This document shows, one piece after another, positions 1-10,218 of a DNA stretch of 64,000 nt. The notes under the pieces were generated by a model. It saw nothing but the letters and a program-made list of their open reading frames with translations, ran no database searches and was not told the origin of the DNA. Position 1 is the stretch's first letter. Each line of letters begins with the position of its first letter. Origin of the DNA: Vibrio quintilis (GTDB lineage: Bacteria; Pseudomonadota; Gammaproteobacteria; Enterobacterales; Vibrionaceae); the NCBI RefSeq assembly GCF_024529975.1, contig NZ_AP024898.1, positions 372,001 through 436,000 on the forward strand, written 5' to 3'. Both the position numbers and the translations under genes were made by a program.

Positions 1-2
1 AC

Positions 3-785
3 GTTGCTTTTGGCCTTGAATTGCAGGGTGTACCGAAAGCAGAGCGTCGTAAAAAAGCACGTGATCAGCTGGAAATGGTGGGGCTGGCTGAATGGGAAAA
101 CCAGTATCCCCATGAACTTTCCGGCGGGATGCAACAACGGGTCGGGCTGGCTCGGGCCTTTGCGATGGATACCGATATTCTGCTGATGGATGAACCGTTT
201 TCTGCGCTTGATCCACTGATTCGTGCGCAACTCCAGGATGAGCTGATTTTACTGCAAAACAAACTGAACAAAACGATTCTGTTTGTCAGCCATGATCTGG
301 ACGAAGCGCTGAAGATTGGTAATAACATCGCGATTATGGAGTCCGGAGAGTTGATCCAGCACGGTAAGCCTGAAGATATTGTCCTGAATCCGAAAAATGA
401 CTATGTCAAAGATTTTGTTGCCCATACTAATCCACTGAATGTTCTCAGAGGACGCTCATTGATGCAACCGGCAGACAGCCTGACCTCAGAGGAAAACCGT
501 TGGCAGATTTGTGAAACCAGACAATTGTGGGTCGAACAGAATCAGGATCAAATCGCACTGGCAAATGATGATTTAAACCTGCATTACTGGAATGCTGAGT
601 CCACAGATTTCGAAGCTGTGAATGATTCCGCTGTGGTTGTGGCACATCCGGATATTGAAATGCGTGATGCGATTGAACTGAAAATGCGCAGTCAGCATCC
701 GGTATTGCTGGCAGAAAGCGGCCGGTTTATCGGTGTCCTCGATGATCAGGCCTTTTATAATGCATTGCTGGGGAATTATCAGTAG
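3..785 (+). CDS. choV: Choline/glycine betaine ABC transporter ATP-binding subunit (5' end outside window)
   Basis: This is the C-terminal 260 residues of an ABC ATPase of the ProV/ChoV/OpuAA type; the Walker A part lies before the window. Visible are the signature [14 protein letters not shown], the Walker B segment [13 protein letters not shown] and the switch histidine in VSHD. After the nucleotide-binding domain come about 120 residues resembling the CBS-like tail of glycine betaine/choline importers. Proteins of this family power uptake of quaternary ammonium osmoprotectants at the inner membrane. It is probably the last gene of its operon, because a strong intrinsic terminator follows within 25 bases. 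The choice of choline over glycine betaine is inference. Confidence 0.8.
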   Translation, partial: VAFGLELQGVPKAERRKKARDQLEMVGLAEWENQYPHELSGGMQQRVGLARAFAMDTDILLMDEPFSALDPLIRAQLQDELILLQNKLNKTILFVSHDLDEALKIGNNIAIMESGELIQHGKPEDIVLNPKNDYVKDFVAHTNPLNVLRGRSLMQPADSLTSEENRWQICETRQLWVEQNQDQIALANDDLNLHYWNAESTDFEAVNDSAVVVAHPDIEMRDAIELKMRSQHPVLLAESGRFIGVLDDQAFYNALLGNYQ

Positions 786-808
786 CTGCATGACATGTGG
801 TTGACAGG

Positions 809-842
809 AAAAAGCGAGCCTCTGAACCGGCTCGCTTTTTTG
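809..842 (+). terminator. Intrinsic terminator of the choV operon
   Basis: The arms AAAGCGAGCC (811-820) and GGCTCGCTTT pair around a short TCTGAACC loop and run straight into a T tract. The A tract on the other side could let it work in both directions. Confidence 0.93.
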
Positions 843-853
843 TTTTCTGCATC

Positions 854-1120
854 ATATACCCAAGTGACCTCAAGATGCATGTTCAGCGAGAATGGATTGG
901 TTTCTGACCAAGGCACTGATTTGTCGACATAGTCATTCTACGTTGAAAATCAGTCACTCAGGACAGGCGCCAATCAATCCCGCCCTTCGGGAGCGCATCA
1001 ACAGGTTCATTTCTGCGTCAAACAACTTCGAAAGGCGTCATCATTCCTTCGGTTATTTTCCTTGAACTGACCCTGTTGATGAAGCTCTGAATCCTGCATC
1101 TTGAAGTCATTTGGGTATAA
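854..1120. repeat. MITE-like element, long form (about 267 bp)
   Basis: The ends form a long imperfect inverted repeat: the left end starts ATATACCCAAGTGACCTC followed by AAGATGCA, and the right end reads TGCATCTTGAAGTCATTT followed by GGGTATA. The termini match those of the 35-47 bp palindromes scattered over the window. The roughly 215-bp interior codes for nothing recognisable but includes a small CCGCCCTTCGGGAGCG hairpin. It looks like a non-autonomous element; no target duplication could be shown. Confidence 0.7.
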
Positions 1121-1423
1121 TACCAATTGTGTAATTGTCATATAATAAATGAGATTGGTATAAGATTATTTTTCCACCTGATAATGGATTTGTATTTATT
1201 AAAAAATATTATGAAATGCTTTTCATTAAGATATTTTTATGTAGAATAGCCGGCATGAAATCAGAATGTGATTTAATTTTTGCATTTATTGATGGTGTTT
1301 ACTCTTTCAATTACTTATTTTATGCCATTTTTAATACGTCAGTATAATATTTAAAATAGATAGTATAATTCATTATATTAAAATTTATCTGTTTGTTTAT
1401 CACTCATTGAATTAATTGTTGAT

Positions 1424-1614
1424 TATATACCCAGGCAACCTGAAGATGCATAATGCTTTCTTCACAGGATGCTGTGTTCTCTTGCCGCCTGATGTTGATG
1501 GTGTCTTATGCCGGAGTAATGCTTGTTATCCTGAGCTGCTCTCTGAGCAGAAGTCATCGTTACCGGATGGACCTCAGAATATTCTCAAGCATCTTGAGAT
1601 CACTTGGGTATATA
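1424..1614. repeat. MITE-like element, second long form (about 190 bp)
   Basis: The left end TATATACCCAGGCAACCTG plus AAGATGCA and the right end AGCATCTTGAGATCACTT plus GGGTATATA are inverted copies of each other and match the termini of the element at 854-1120. The interior is different and shorter. No transposase is encoded. Confidence 0.65.
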
Positions 1615-1833
1615 TGCTTTATTATTTCGCTGGAATTTAAACTCAGTATTTCAGGTTGTATTTATATGATCTGTATTATTTGACGGGTTTATTATTAGTT
1701 ATCATATATTGTGTGATGTTGGATATGACTAACTGAATAATAATTCTGCTCATTGCTTGTGAAATTCTGTTGAATTTATGTTCCTTTTGGTGTGCGTAAA
1801 TAAAACAGAGTCATCATGCTGTTATCAAAATAA

Positions 1834-1876
1834 ATATACCCAGGCAACCTGTATCTTCAGGCTGCCTGGGTATATC
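1834..1876. repeat. Short dispersed palindrome, copy 1
   Basis: A near-perfect palindrome with arms ATATACCCAGGCAACCTG and CAGGCTGCCTGGGTATAT around TATCTT. It lies about 80 bases upstream of the BspA-type gene, where it could also act as an RNA hairpin. Confidence 0.85.
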
Positions 1877-1958
1877 AACCATGTCTTGATTTCCGGATAG
1901 TCTGAAGTCTGTCTGGTTGTCACTGCATGCATCCCAATAACCAGGAGGAAATATAACC

Positions 1959-3485
1959 ATGAAATCGATATACCACCCAAAAATGTCCGGTACCGGGCTC
2001 ACTTTACTGGGAGTGACCGGCTCACTCTTCATCTGTATGAGTCCGGCTTTTGCCAGTCAGCCGGTCACGTGTAGCGATAAAGAAGCCGGTTCAGTATTTG
2101 AAAGTGACAATCATCTCTATCTGGTGGTGGATGACGCTTTAGTCCGGGACGCAGAAAATCTTGAGGCGCTGAAACAGGGCAGAATCCGTTTCTGTACCTC
2201 TCATGTGGCGAATATGTCGTTACTGTTTGCCGGTGATGATTTCAATCAGGATATTGGTGACTGGGATACAGCTCAGGTGACGGATATGTCGTCCATGTTT
2301 GAAGATGCAACTGAATTTAATCAGGATATCGGTCACTGGAATACTGCGTTGGTGAGGGACATGCACAGTATGTTTTTGGGCGCACATCAGTTTAATGGTG
2401 ATGTCAGCCGGTGGAATACCGCCAATGTGACGGATATGTCGTCTATGTTTGAGGATGCGCATGCGTTTAACCAGGATGTGACCCACTGGAATATTTCGAA
2501 AGTGACCACACTGGAGAAGACCTTTTACCGGGCTGCCCGTTTTAATCAGAATCTCAGAAACTGGAATACGTCCGGTGTGACCACAATGAAAATGACTTTT
2601 GCCGGGGCCGGGCATTTTAATGGTGATATCAGCCGCTGGAACACGTCACGGGTTACAACGATGGCAAGTATGTTTGAGGATGCAGGTGCATTCAATCATG
2701 ATCTCGGTCAGTGGAATACAACCAGCCTCGCGGATGTCAGAGATATGTTCCGCAATGCTGCCCGTTTTGATCAGGATCTGAATGGCTGGGATACCTCACA
2801 TATTGCCGATATGCGGGGGATGTTTGCCGGTGCCGTGCGATTTAACGGTGAAATCGGTCAATGGAATGTTTCACACGTTGTGAATATGTCTGACATGTTC
2901 CACGGGGCGGCTCATTTCAACCGTGATATCAGCAACTGGGATACCTCAGGCCTGATTGCTGCGGTGAATATGTTCCGTGAAGCCCGCCGGTTTAATCAGC
3001 CCCTTGCGGCCTGGGACACATCCCGTCTGAAAAATACCAGTTTTATGTTCCGTCAGGCAGGCGTATTTAACCAATATATCGGTAGCTGGGATACTTCGGC
3101 TCTGGTCAGTGCGACCGGTATGTTCTGGGCAGCCGCCAGCTTTGATCGTGATATCAGTCAGTGGAATACCGGGAAGCTGACCTATGCCAGTGCGATGTTT
3201 GCTTATGCCAGCAGCTTTAATCAGGATATCGGCCAGTGGGATACATCCGGTCTGAAAAGAGCGAATTCAATGTTTCAGGCAGCGACAGCATTTAACCAGG
3301 ATATCAGCGGCTGGAATACTTCCTCACTGGAACGGGTGATTTCAATGTTCGAGCACGCAGAAAGTTTTGATCAGGACCTGACGGGGTGGGATCTCAGCCG
3401 TGTGAAAGCAAAATATGCACAGAATTTTGCCCGTTACAGTGCCATGACTGCGGAGTATTTACCGGCTTTTGCTGATGCTGAGTAG
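1959..3485 (+). CDS. Secreted BspA/DUF285-type repeat protein
   Basis: The 508-residue protein begins with a Sec signal peptide (basic start, hydrophobic stretch, AFA-S cleavage site near residue 34). It then carries sixteen consecutive 25-residue repeats of the form MFxxAxxFNQDIxxWNTSxVTDM, from about residue 88 to 485. This is the DUF285/BspA-like leucine-rich repeat seen in surface proteins of gut and oral bacteria, mycoplasmas and some vibrios. A strong AGGAGG sits before the ATG. No membrane anchor or sorting signal is visible at the C terminus (ends PAFADAE), so it is probably exported or loosely surface-bound. An adhesion or host-interaction role is only family-level inference. Repeat elements flank the gene, which hints at an acquired locus. 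Confidence 0.88.
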   Translation: MKSIYHPKMSGTGLTLLGVTGSLFICMSPAFASQPVTCSDKEAGSVFESDNHLYLVVDDALVRDAENLEALKQGRIRFCTSHVANMSLLFAGDDFNQDIGDWDTAQVTDMSSMFEDATEFNQDIGHWNTALVRDMHSMFLGAHQFNGDVSRWNTANVTDMSSMFEDAHAFNQDVTHWNISKVTTLEKTFYRAARFNQNLRNWNTSGVTTMKMTFAGAGHFNGDISRWNTSRVTTMASMFEDAGAFNHDLGQWNTTSLADVRDMFRNAARFDQDLNGWDTSHIADMRGMFAGAVRFNGEIGQWNVSHVVNMSDMFHGAAHFNRDISNWDTSGLIAAVNMFREARRFNQPLAAWDTSRLKNTSFMFRQAGVFNQYIGSWDTSALVSATGMFWAAASFDRDISQWNTGKLTYASAMFAYASSFNQDIGQWDTSGLKRANSMFQAATAFNQDISGWNTSSLERVISMFEHAESFDQDLTGWDLSRVKAKYAQNFARYSAMTAEYLPAFADAE

Positions 3486-3508
3486 CTGACTTTTTTGAAT
3501 TTGTCACA

Positions 3509-3534
3509 GAGGCCGGGGTGGTTGCACCGGCCTC
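3509..3534 (+). terminator. Hairpin after the BspA-type gene
   Basis: The arms GAGGCCGG and CCGGCCTC form a perfect 8-bp stem 23 bases after the stop codon. The downstream T run is poor, so efficiency is uncertain. Confidence 0.5.
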
Positions 3535-3580
3535 ATTGTGTCGCCGGGATACATCACACCGGGCGAGTGGACAGCAGAGA

Positions 3581-3627
3581 TATACCCAAACAACCTGAAT
3601 CCTGCATCTTCAGGTTGCTTGGGTATA
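3581..3627. repeat. Short dispersed palindrome, copy 2 (longer centre)
   Basis: TATACCCAAACAACCTG and CAGGTTGCTTGGGTATA flank the centre AATCCTGCATCTT. The same centre sequence occurs at the right inner end of the long element (1090-1103). It lies between the convergent BspA-type and phoX genes. Confidence 0.88.
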
Positions 3628-3692
3628 AAACAGAAAAGAAGCCCGCAGGCTTCCTTCATCAATGCATCGTGAATGCTTCGTTTCTTCTTTCA

Positions 3693-5573
3693 CTAAGCAC
3701 CAATAATACCGCCGTCGTCACGGGTGATCATCATCACTGTGGAGCGTGGTTTACTTTTTCCGCCTTCAGGGAAGTGCGATGGCGCCATTTTTTCGCCCGG
3801 ATGCTGAACACCAACAAACATGGTTTTCTGGTCCGGTGAAAATGTCAGGCCGGTGATTTCGCAGGCGATTGGGCCGGTTAAGAAACGCTTGATTTCTCCG
3901 GTCAGCGGGTCGCCACATAACATCTGATTGTTTCCCTGACCGGCAAAGTCGCCTTTATTGGAGTAATTGCCATCGGTCAGAATCCATAAGCGTCCGTCTT
4001 TATCAAATCCCAGCCCGTCCGGACTGTTAAACATGTTGTCTTTGTTGATGTTATCGGTGCCGCCGTACAAGTCTGAATGTACTTCCGGGTTCCCGGCAAC
4101 CAGATACAGATCCCAGGCAAAATGATCGTGCGTATGATCGCCATCAATCGGTAACCAGCGAAGAATCTGCCCATATTGGTTTTTCGCCCGTGGATTTGGC
4201 CCACCGATCGGCTGACCGTCTTTGACGCCGCGGTATTTATTGTTGGTCAGTGTACAGAACACATACTGATGACCGGGATGTACCGCAACCCATTCCGGGC
4301 GATCCATCGTTGTTGCACCTGCAAGGGAAGCTGCGCGACGGGCAAAAATTAACACTTCAGCCTGGCTGGCAAAGCCATTTTCTGCGGTGAGGCCATTTTT
4401 CCCGTAAGTCAGCTCCAGCCACTGGCCGCCGCCTTTGAGCGATTTGGTGTCCATATTAAATTTAGCAGCATACAGGGTACCGTCTTCGAGCAATTCCCGG
4501 TTCGCGGCGTCATTGCCCGGCTGGTAGCGCTTTTTCGATACAAATTTATATAAAAATTCGCCGCGTTCATCGTCTCCCATATAGACGACAACATGACCGC
4601 TTTTATCCAGAACCAATGCTGCATTTTCATGCTTAAACCGCCCCAGTGCAGTGCGCTTTAGCGGAGTTGAATTTGGATCGTTCGGGTCAATTTCCACCAC
4701 CCAGCCAAAACGGTTGGGTTCATTCGGATGCTGTGCGATATCAAAGCGATCATCGAACTGTTCCCATTGGTAACGGCTCTTCTTCGCTGCCATGCCGTAG
4801 CGCTTTTCATCTGCAGTCAGATCCCGGCCTTTCTTACTGCCGAAAAAATCATCAAAGTTTTCTTCACATGTCAGATAAGTTCCCCACGGTGTTTGTCCGT
4901 TTGCACAGTTGTTGAAAGTCCCATGCACCTTGGTACCTGTGGGGTCGTTTTGGGTTTTCAGCAGTGCATGTCCGGCAGCTGGTCCGGTCAGTTGCATCGC
5001 CGTGTTTGCAGTGATCCGGCGGTTACGTTGCCCGGTGCGATCAATTTGCCAGTTTTTCCCCTGCCTGACAATTTCAACCACAGTGACACCAACAGCCGCC
5101 TGAGCTTTGCGGACATCGGCAGCTGTCATTGATTTTCCCTGATGGTCAAACAGATATTCATAATTGGTATATTCATTATTGATGGCCAGCACTGCCCGGT
5201 TTTCACTGATCGGGAACAAGCTCATGCCATCGGTATTATCACCGAATTGCTTTTCCTGCGCGTCTGCGTTCTGCTTTCCGCTGGGATCAAAGTCAGGGGC
5301 ACGGTTGAAAATCGGGTCGCCCCATGAAATCAGTGGTGTGGCACGATAACCCGCAGGGACGATCACCTGATCTGCTGTCGATGCAGGAATCGGATTAAAG
5401 TTGAGCAGTTTTGATGTCGGCTCAGCGGCGATGGCTTCCATCACCGGGTTCAGCGCAAGAAAAGTCCCGACCCCTGTTGCTGCACTGCCTTTTAAAAAGC
5501 CACGGCGTGAAAGTTGCGCCTCAACCATGGTACTGAATTCAGTCTCATTTAAATCCTTCTTTGATGACTCCAT
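3693..5573 (-). CDS. phoX: PhoX-family alkaline phosphatase (DUF839), Tat-exported
   Basis: The 626-residue protein has an N-terminal twin-arginine motif, SRRGFLKG (residues 22-29), followed by a hydrophobic segment, so it is predicted to be exported folded by the Tat pathway. The rest matches the PhoX/DUF839 beta-propeller family, with segments such as VVYMGDDERGEFLYKFV and a C-terminal MFVGVQHPGE. PhoX enzymes use calcium and iron to release phosphate from organic phosphoesters in the periplasm or outside the cell. A GGAG-type ribosome binding site lies about 8 bases before the ATG. It is a single gene convergent with the BspA-type gene; no Pho box was identified upstream. Confidence 0.88.
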   Translation of the reverse strand: MESSKKDLNETEFSTMVEAQLSRRGFLKGSAATGVGTFLALNPVMEAIAAEPTSKLLNFNPIPASTADQVIVPAGYRATPLISWGDPIFNRAPDFDPSGKQNADAQEKQFGDNTDGMSLFPISENRAVLAINNEYTNYEYLFDHQGKSMTAADVRKAQAAVGVTVVEIVRQGKNWQIDRTGQRNRRITANTAMQLTGPAAGHALLKTQNDPTGTKVHGTFNNCANGQTPWGTYLTCEENFDDFFGSKKGRDLTADEKRYGMAAKKSRYQWEQFDDRFDIAQHPNEPNRFGWVVEIDPNDPNSTPLKRTALGRFKHENAALVLDKSGHVVVYMGDDERGEFLYKFVSKKRYQPGNDAANRELLEDGTLYAAKFNMDTKSLKGGGQWLELTYGKNGLTAENGFASQAEVLIFARRAASLAGATTMDRPEWVAVHPGHQYVFCTLTNNKYRGVKDGQPIGGPNPRAKNQYGQILRWLPIDGDHTHDHFAWDLYLVAGNPEVHSDLYGGTDNINKDNMFNSPDGLGFDKDGRLWILTDGNYSNKGDFAGQGNNQMLCGDPLTGEIKRFLTGPIACEITGLTFSPDQKTMFVGVQHPGEKMAPSHFPEGGKSKPRSTVMMITRDDGGIIGA

Positions 5574-5825
5574 ACGATTTCTCCATTGCTGTTATTGTTA
5601 TCAGTGTTGTTGAGAGGTTGAGCATAACGGGCAATTGTGAATCAATTGTTAATCTGATATGAAAGAAAATTAATGTATGATAAATCAATGAGTTGTGTGA
5701 ATGATATTCGGTGAGGCAATCTTCCGGTAAATTGATTCGTTGCACTTCGTACCAATGTGATCCCGGGGCTGTTTGAGTATAATATGAGTGCATATTGAGT
5801 CTGTAAGAAATAATCAGGGAGATAC

Positions 5826-6377
5826 ATGTTTACACTTAAAATTGCCGATGAACTTGAATTAGCACTGGTAGAACCAGCCTTTGCGCAGGACTATCTGGAT
5901 ATTGTGGCTTCACAACGTGATTACTTATCTCAGTGGCTGGTGTGGCCGCAGTTTGCTCAGGATAAAGCATTCTTTGTTGAGTTTATTCAAAAATCACTGA
6001 TTGACTATGCAAAGGGTAAATCACTCACCTGCGCGATTGTCTTTGAAGGTCAGGTTGTGGGGAATATCAGCTTTAACTCAATCAGTGACACCCTGAAGAA
6101 AGTTGAAATTGGCTACTGGCTTAGTCAGACATATCAGGGCAAAGGTATTGTCAGCAGAGCAGTGGCAAAACTAACCGAAATCGCATTTAATGAAATGGAA
6201 ATGACCAAAGTGCAGATTGCCGCAGCAGTCGGAAACCAGCCCAGCAGGAGAGTCTGCGAACGCCTGGGGTTTCAGCTGGAAGGGGTGATTACGCAGGAAG
6301 AAAAGATTAATGGCTGTCTGCTTGATCATGCCATTTACGGATTACGGAAAGCTGACTGGCAAAAGCACAGAGGCTAA
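5826..6377 (+). CDS. GNAT N-acetyltransferase, RimL/YdaF-like
   Basis: A 183-residue GNAT protein. It has the acetyl-CoA loop region IGYWLSQTYQGKGIVSRAV (Q/R-x-x-G-K/x-G type) and the C-terminal NQPSRRVCERLGFQLEG motif of the RimJ/RimL branch. Close relatives acetylate ribosomal-protein N termini (for example serine on L7/L12), but the substrate here cannot be told. An AGGGAGAT ribosome binding site precedes the ATG. The gene stands alone, with a long hairpin after it. Confidence 0.87.
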   Translation: MFTLKIADELELALVEPAFAQDYLDIVASQRDYLSQWLVWPQFAQDKAFFVEFIQKSLIDYAKGKSLTCAIVFEGQVVGNISFNSISDTLKKVEIGYWLSQTYQGKGIVSRAVAKLTEIAFNEMEMTKVQIAAAVGNQPSRRVCERLGFQLEGVITQEEKINGCLLDHAIYGLRKADWQKHRG

Positions 6378-6390
6378 TTTAATCCATCGG

Positions 6391-6426
6391 TGATGACAAC
6401 ACCGGAGAAGGACCGTGTTGTCATCA
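6391..6426. terminator. Bidirectional hairpin between convergent genes
   Basis: TGATGACAACAC pairs perfectly with GTGTTGTCATCA over 12 bp around a CGGAGAAGGACC loop. It lies between the converging acetyltransferase and reductase genes. T tracts are weak on both strands. Confidence 0.6.
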
Positions 6427-6445
6427 TCAGACAGAAACCGCCCTG

Positions 6446-7477
6446 TTACTCAGGTTGTGCGACCTGAATCACTAATTTACCGAAGTTTTTACCTTCGAGC
6501 AGCCCCATAAAGGCTTCCGGTGCATTTTCCAGCCCCGCAACGATCTGTTCACGATAGTGAATTTTTCCCTGAGAAACCCATTCATTCATCGCCTGGGCAA
6601 ATTCAGGATAACGATGACCATAATCATCGAAAATGATGAACCCCTGAACTTTAATTCGTTTGACCAACAGCATGCCCATCAACTGAGACAGCCGGTCTGG
6701 TCCCGGTGGTAATTCAGTCGCATTATACTGCGAAACCAGTCCACACAAAGGTATTCTGGCTTTGGTATTTAAAAGCGGCATCACTGCATCAAAGACTTTT
6801 CCGCCGACATTTTCATAATAGACATCAATCCCCGCAGGACAGACATCCGCCAGTAATTGCGCCAGCTGATCTGAATGGTGGTCAATACAGGCATCAAAGC
6901 CCAGTGTTTCAGTGGCATAGCGACACTTCTCTTTTCCGCCTGCGATCCCGACCACCCGGCAGCCTTTGAGTTTTGCAATCTGTCCGACGGTTGCACCAAC
7001 CGGACCGGTTGCTGCTGCGACCACGACGGTTTCTCCGGCCTGCGGCTGACCAATATCCAGTAAGCCCATGTAGGCGGTAAACCCGGGCATGCCCAGAATG
7101 CCCAGTGCATAAGACGGATTTTGCGGATTTTGCCCGAGTTTGAGCAAACCTTCGCCGTTGGAGAGCGCGTATTTTTGCCAGCCGGTATAGGCCAGCACCC
7201 ATTCACCAGCCTGATAATCCGGATGATTGGAGACTTCAATCCGGCAGACCGTTCCGCCGACCATCACATCGTTAACGGCGACAGGTTCTGCATATGATTT
7301 TGCATCACTCATCCGTCCGCGCATGTAGGGATCAAGGGATAAATAAATCGTTTTCAGCAAAAGTTCACCGGCGCCGGGTGTTGGTATGTCTGAGGTTTCG
7401 GCGCGGAAATTATCCTGAGTCGGGGTGCCATGAGGGCGGGAGGCGAGCACAATGCGTTGATTTTGAGAATCACTCAT
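6446..7477 (-). CDS. curA: NADPH-dependent alkenal/one (curcumin-type) reductase, MDR superfamily
   Basis: A 343-residue zinc-independent medium-chain reductase similar to E. coli CurA (YncB) and leukotriene B4 dehydrogenases. The family uses NADPH to saturate the double bond of alpha,beta-unsaturated carbonyls, a detoxification role in the cytosol. Visible marks are the N-terminal YLSLDPYMRGRM, the nucleotide-binding ATGPVGATVGQIAKLKG and YENVGGKVFDAV. An in-frame ATG three codons upstream (7486) touches the ribosome binding site AAGGA, whereas the start used here, MSDSQ, has the correct 9-base spacing. It faces a LysR regulator gene across a repeat palindrome. The exact substrate is unknown. 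Confidence 0.87.
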   Translation of the reverse strand: MSDSQNQRIVLASRPHGTPTQDNFRAETSDIPTPGAGELLLKTIYLSLDPYMRGRMSDAKSYAEPVAVNDVMVGGTVCRIEVSNHPDYQAGEWVLAYTGWQKYALSNGEGLLKLGQNPQNPSYALGILGMPGFTAYMGLLDIGQPQAGETVVVAAATGPVGATVGQIAKLKGCRVVGIAGGKEKCRYATETLGFDACIDHHSDQLAQLLADVCPAGIDVYYENVGGKVFDAVMPLLNTKARIPLCGLVSQYNATELPPGPDRLSQLMGMLLVKRIKVQGFIIFDDYGHRYPEFAQAMNEWVSQGKIHYREQIVAGLENAPEAFMGLLEGKNFGKLVIQVAQPE

Positions 7478-7554
7478 GATTAGCATTCCTTATTGTTCGG
7501 GCTGATTGCCTGACTGTTGAGCATCAATATTTTTTTGAATAGAAGTGTTGTTAA

Positions 7555-7595
7555 ATATACCCAAATAACCTGCATCTTCAGGTTGCTTGGGTATA
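7555..7595. repeat. Short dispersed palindrome, copy 3
   Basis: TATACCCAAATAACCTG and CAGGTTGCTTGGGTATA flank CATCTT. A degenerate left half-copy (TATATACCTAAATGACCTG, 7608-7626) follows just before the stop codon of the LysR gene. Confidence 0.88.
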
Positions 7596-7638
7596 ACAGT
7601 GTTATTGTATATACCTAAATGACCTGAAGGTACAGCGT

Positions 7639-8541
7639 TTACGGTCGCGGATAAAACTGACGGAGTGCATCAATAAATGCCCGTAAAGCGCCGGAGGTGT
7701 GGCGATGCTTCGGATAATAGAGGTGCCAGCCTAAAAATGGCGGACAAAAATCCTGTAGCAACGGAATCAGTTTCCCGCTGTCCAGCCATGGCTGAAGCAT
7801 GTTTTCGGTCCAGAATACGATGCCGGTATGTTGCAGAGCTGCTGACAAAGCCAGTTCTCTGCGGGTTGTGATCAATGGTCCGTTGACTGCAACAGAAATC
7901 CAGTGGTCATCCTGAAAAAACTCCCATCGGTAAATGCGCTTTTCTGCCATATAACGCCAGTTCAAACATTGATGATGCTGTAAATCTGCCGGGGTTTGCG
8001 GTGCACCGTATTTTTCCAGATAGGCCGGGCTGGCAGCTGCTGTCATTTTCAGTTCCGGTCCTAACGGGTAAGCCACCATATCCTGTTGAACAAACTCTCC
8101 CAGCGCAAGGCCGCAATCAAATCCGGCGGCGGTAATGTCAATGACTGCGTCTTCGGCTACGACATCCAGCACAATGTCCGGAAAATCCTGATGAAACTGG
8201 CCGATAAAGGGGGTGAGTATCGTGTCAGCAGCCATATGCGTTGCGTGAATCCGGACGGTGCCGCTCAGTGTTCCGGACTGCGCTTTGAGTTCATGAAATG
8301 CCGATTCCAGTGTTGCCAGTGCCGGGCGAATCCGTTGATAGAACTGCTGCCCGGCTTCCGTTAATGCGACGCTGCGGGTCGTCCGGTTAAACAGCCGGAC
8401 ATCCATCCTGTCTTCCAGTCGCCGGATAATCTGGCTGAGTGCTGAGGCGGAAATCCGTAGCTGTCTGGCTGCAGCAGAAAAACTGCCTTCCTCTGCAACG
8501 GCGTAAAATGCCTTCAGTTCCGTATATTCACCACTTTGCAT
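7639..8541 (-). CDS. LysR-family transcriptional regulator
   Basis: A 300-residue LTTR. The winged helix-turn-helix is at residues 8-65 (FYAVAEEGSFSAAARQLRISASALSQIIRRLE), followed by the linker helix and a periplasmic-binding-like effector domain. The sequence of the DNA-binding region is of the CrgA/DsdC-like subgroup that often controls an adjacent oxidoreductase. It is divergent from the aldo/keto reductase gene at 8741, with 199 bp between the starts, the classic LTTR arrangement. The target is therefore likely that reductase. The effector is unknown. Confidence 0.9.
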   Translation of the reverse strand: MQSGEYTELKAFYAVAEEGSFSAAARQLRISASALSQIIRRLEDRMDVRLFNRTTRSVALTEAGQQFYQRIRPALATLESAFHELKAQSGTLSGTVRIHATHMAADTILTPFIGQFHQDFPDIVLDVVAEDAVIDITAAGFDCGLALGEFVQQDMVAYPLGPELKMTAAASPAYLEKYGAPQTPADLQHHQCLNWRYMAEKRIYRWEFFQDDHWISVAVNGPLITTRRELALSAALQHTGIVFWTENMLQPWLDSGKLIPLLQDFCPPFLGWHLYYPKHRHTSGALRAFIDALRQFYPRP

Positions 8542-8670
8542 TTTATGTCTCTATTTATAAACAATTCATTCATATTATGTTGGATTAAATAATCAGATCA
8601 ATCCCTGCATAATTAATTATCTGCTGAAACAGAAATAAACAGATTCAAACAACCTGATGTAATTTGAAGC

Positions 8671-9730
<1,060 letters not shown>

Positions 9731-9771
9731 TTCAGCACGAATCGCACCTTTTGACACAATGACGGTTTTAT

Positions 9772-9807
9772 ACAGGATGGTCAGATGGCTGAACATCCTG
9801 TTTTTTT
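9772..9807 (+). terminator. Intrinsic terminator after the aldo/keto reductase
   Basis: ACAGGATG (9772-9779) pairs with CATCCTGT (9794-9801), followed by seven T residues. Confidence 0.88.
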
Positions 9808-9910
9808 GTGTTTTTTCAGGCACCTTCAGGTTGTTCAGGAAGATATCCGGTTCACTTTGTGACTCAGATTGGTATATTGTCCTTCCTGTTCAACCAATGA
9901 TGATGATGTT

Positions 9911-10137
9911 ATGAAAAGTCTGTTTATTGAATCCTGCCAGTCTGTACTGAGATATCACGACATTCCCGGCGAAAAACAACCGGTTGTGTTTATTCATGGT
10001 ATCGGCTGTGCTTCGTCCAGTGACTATCCCGCTGTGGTGGCGCAGTCATTCCACTGGCGGGGCATTCGATGATGTGGGACAACCCGGTTGCGGTTGCACA
10101 AGCCGTTGCCGGTTTTATCGCGGATTCTTCACAATGA
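9911..10137 (+). pseudogene. Remnant of an alpha/beta hydrolase gene
   Basis: The N-terminal part reads MKSLFIESCQSVLRYHD and continues to PVVFIHGIGCASSSDYPAVVAQ, which contains the HG oxyanion motif typical of alpha/beta hydrolases. The frame then runs to a stop at 10072. In another frame the same DNA continues as IPLAGHSMMWDNPVAVAQ and ends in AVAGFIADSSQ, a typical C-terminal tail with the catalytic His region (GHS). About 170 residues, including the nucleophile elbow, are missing. This looks like an internal deletion with a frameshift, so the gene should be dead. A short product of 53 residues could still be made. Confidence 0.75.
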
Positions 10138-10218
10138 GCTGCTTTAACAGTATCCGTTGATTCGACAATAAAAAAGTCTTAAGGTCAGCAGACCCTGGCA
10201 AACAGAGGAAGAGCAACA

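Larger units (their letters stand above)
843..1958. other. Gene-free stretch with repeat elements
   Basis: No credible gene was found in about 1.1 kb. It holds two long inverted-repeat elements and one short palindrome (listed separately). The DNA between them is AT-rich. A small inverted repeat, ATACCAAT (1120-1127) and ATTGGTAT (1154-1161), borders the first element. Short ORFs inside the second element lack ribosome binding sites and recognisable protein features. Confidence 0.7.

Noticed and set aside
1211..1226. ATGAAATGCTTTTCAT as a Fur box or IolR-type site
   Set aside because: The palindrome has a 4-base centre instead of 6 and matches the Fur consensus poorly; there is no gene close enough to control.
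1416..1683. Two short ORFs inside the second long repeat element
   Set aside because: They lie within the inverted-repeat element, overlap each other, have no ribosome binding site and match no family.
2220..2615. 131-codon ORF antisense to the BspA-type gene
   Set aside because: It is a mirror of the 25-residue repeat in the opposite strand and has no start signal.
3495..3839. ORF spanning the palindrome at 3581 and the phoX 3' end
   Set aside because: It runs through a repeat element and antisense to phoX, with no start signal.
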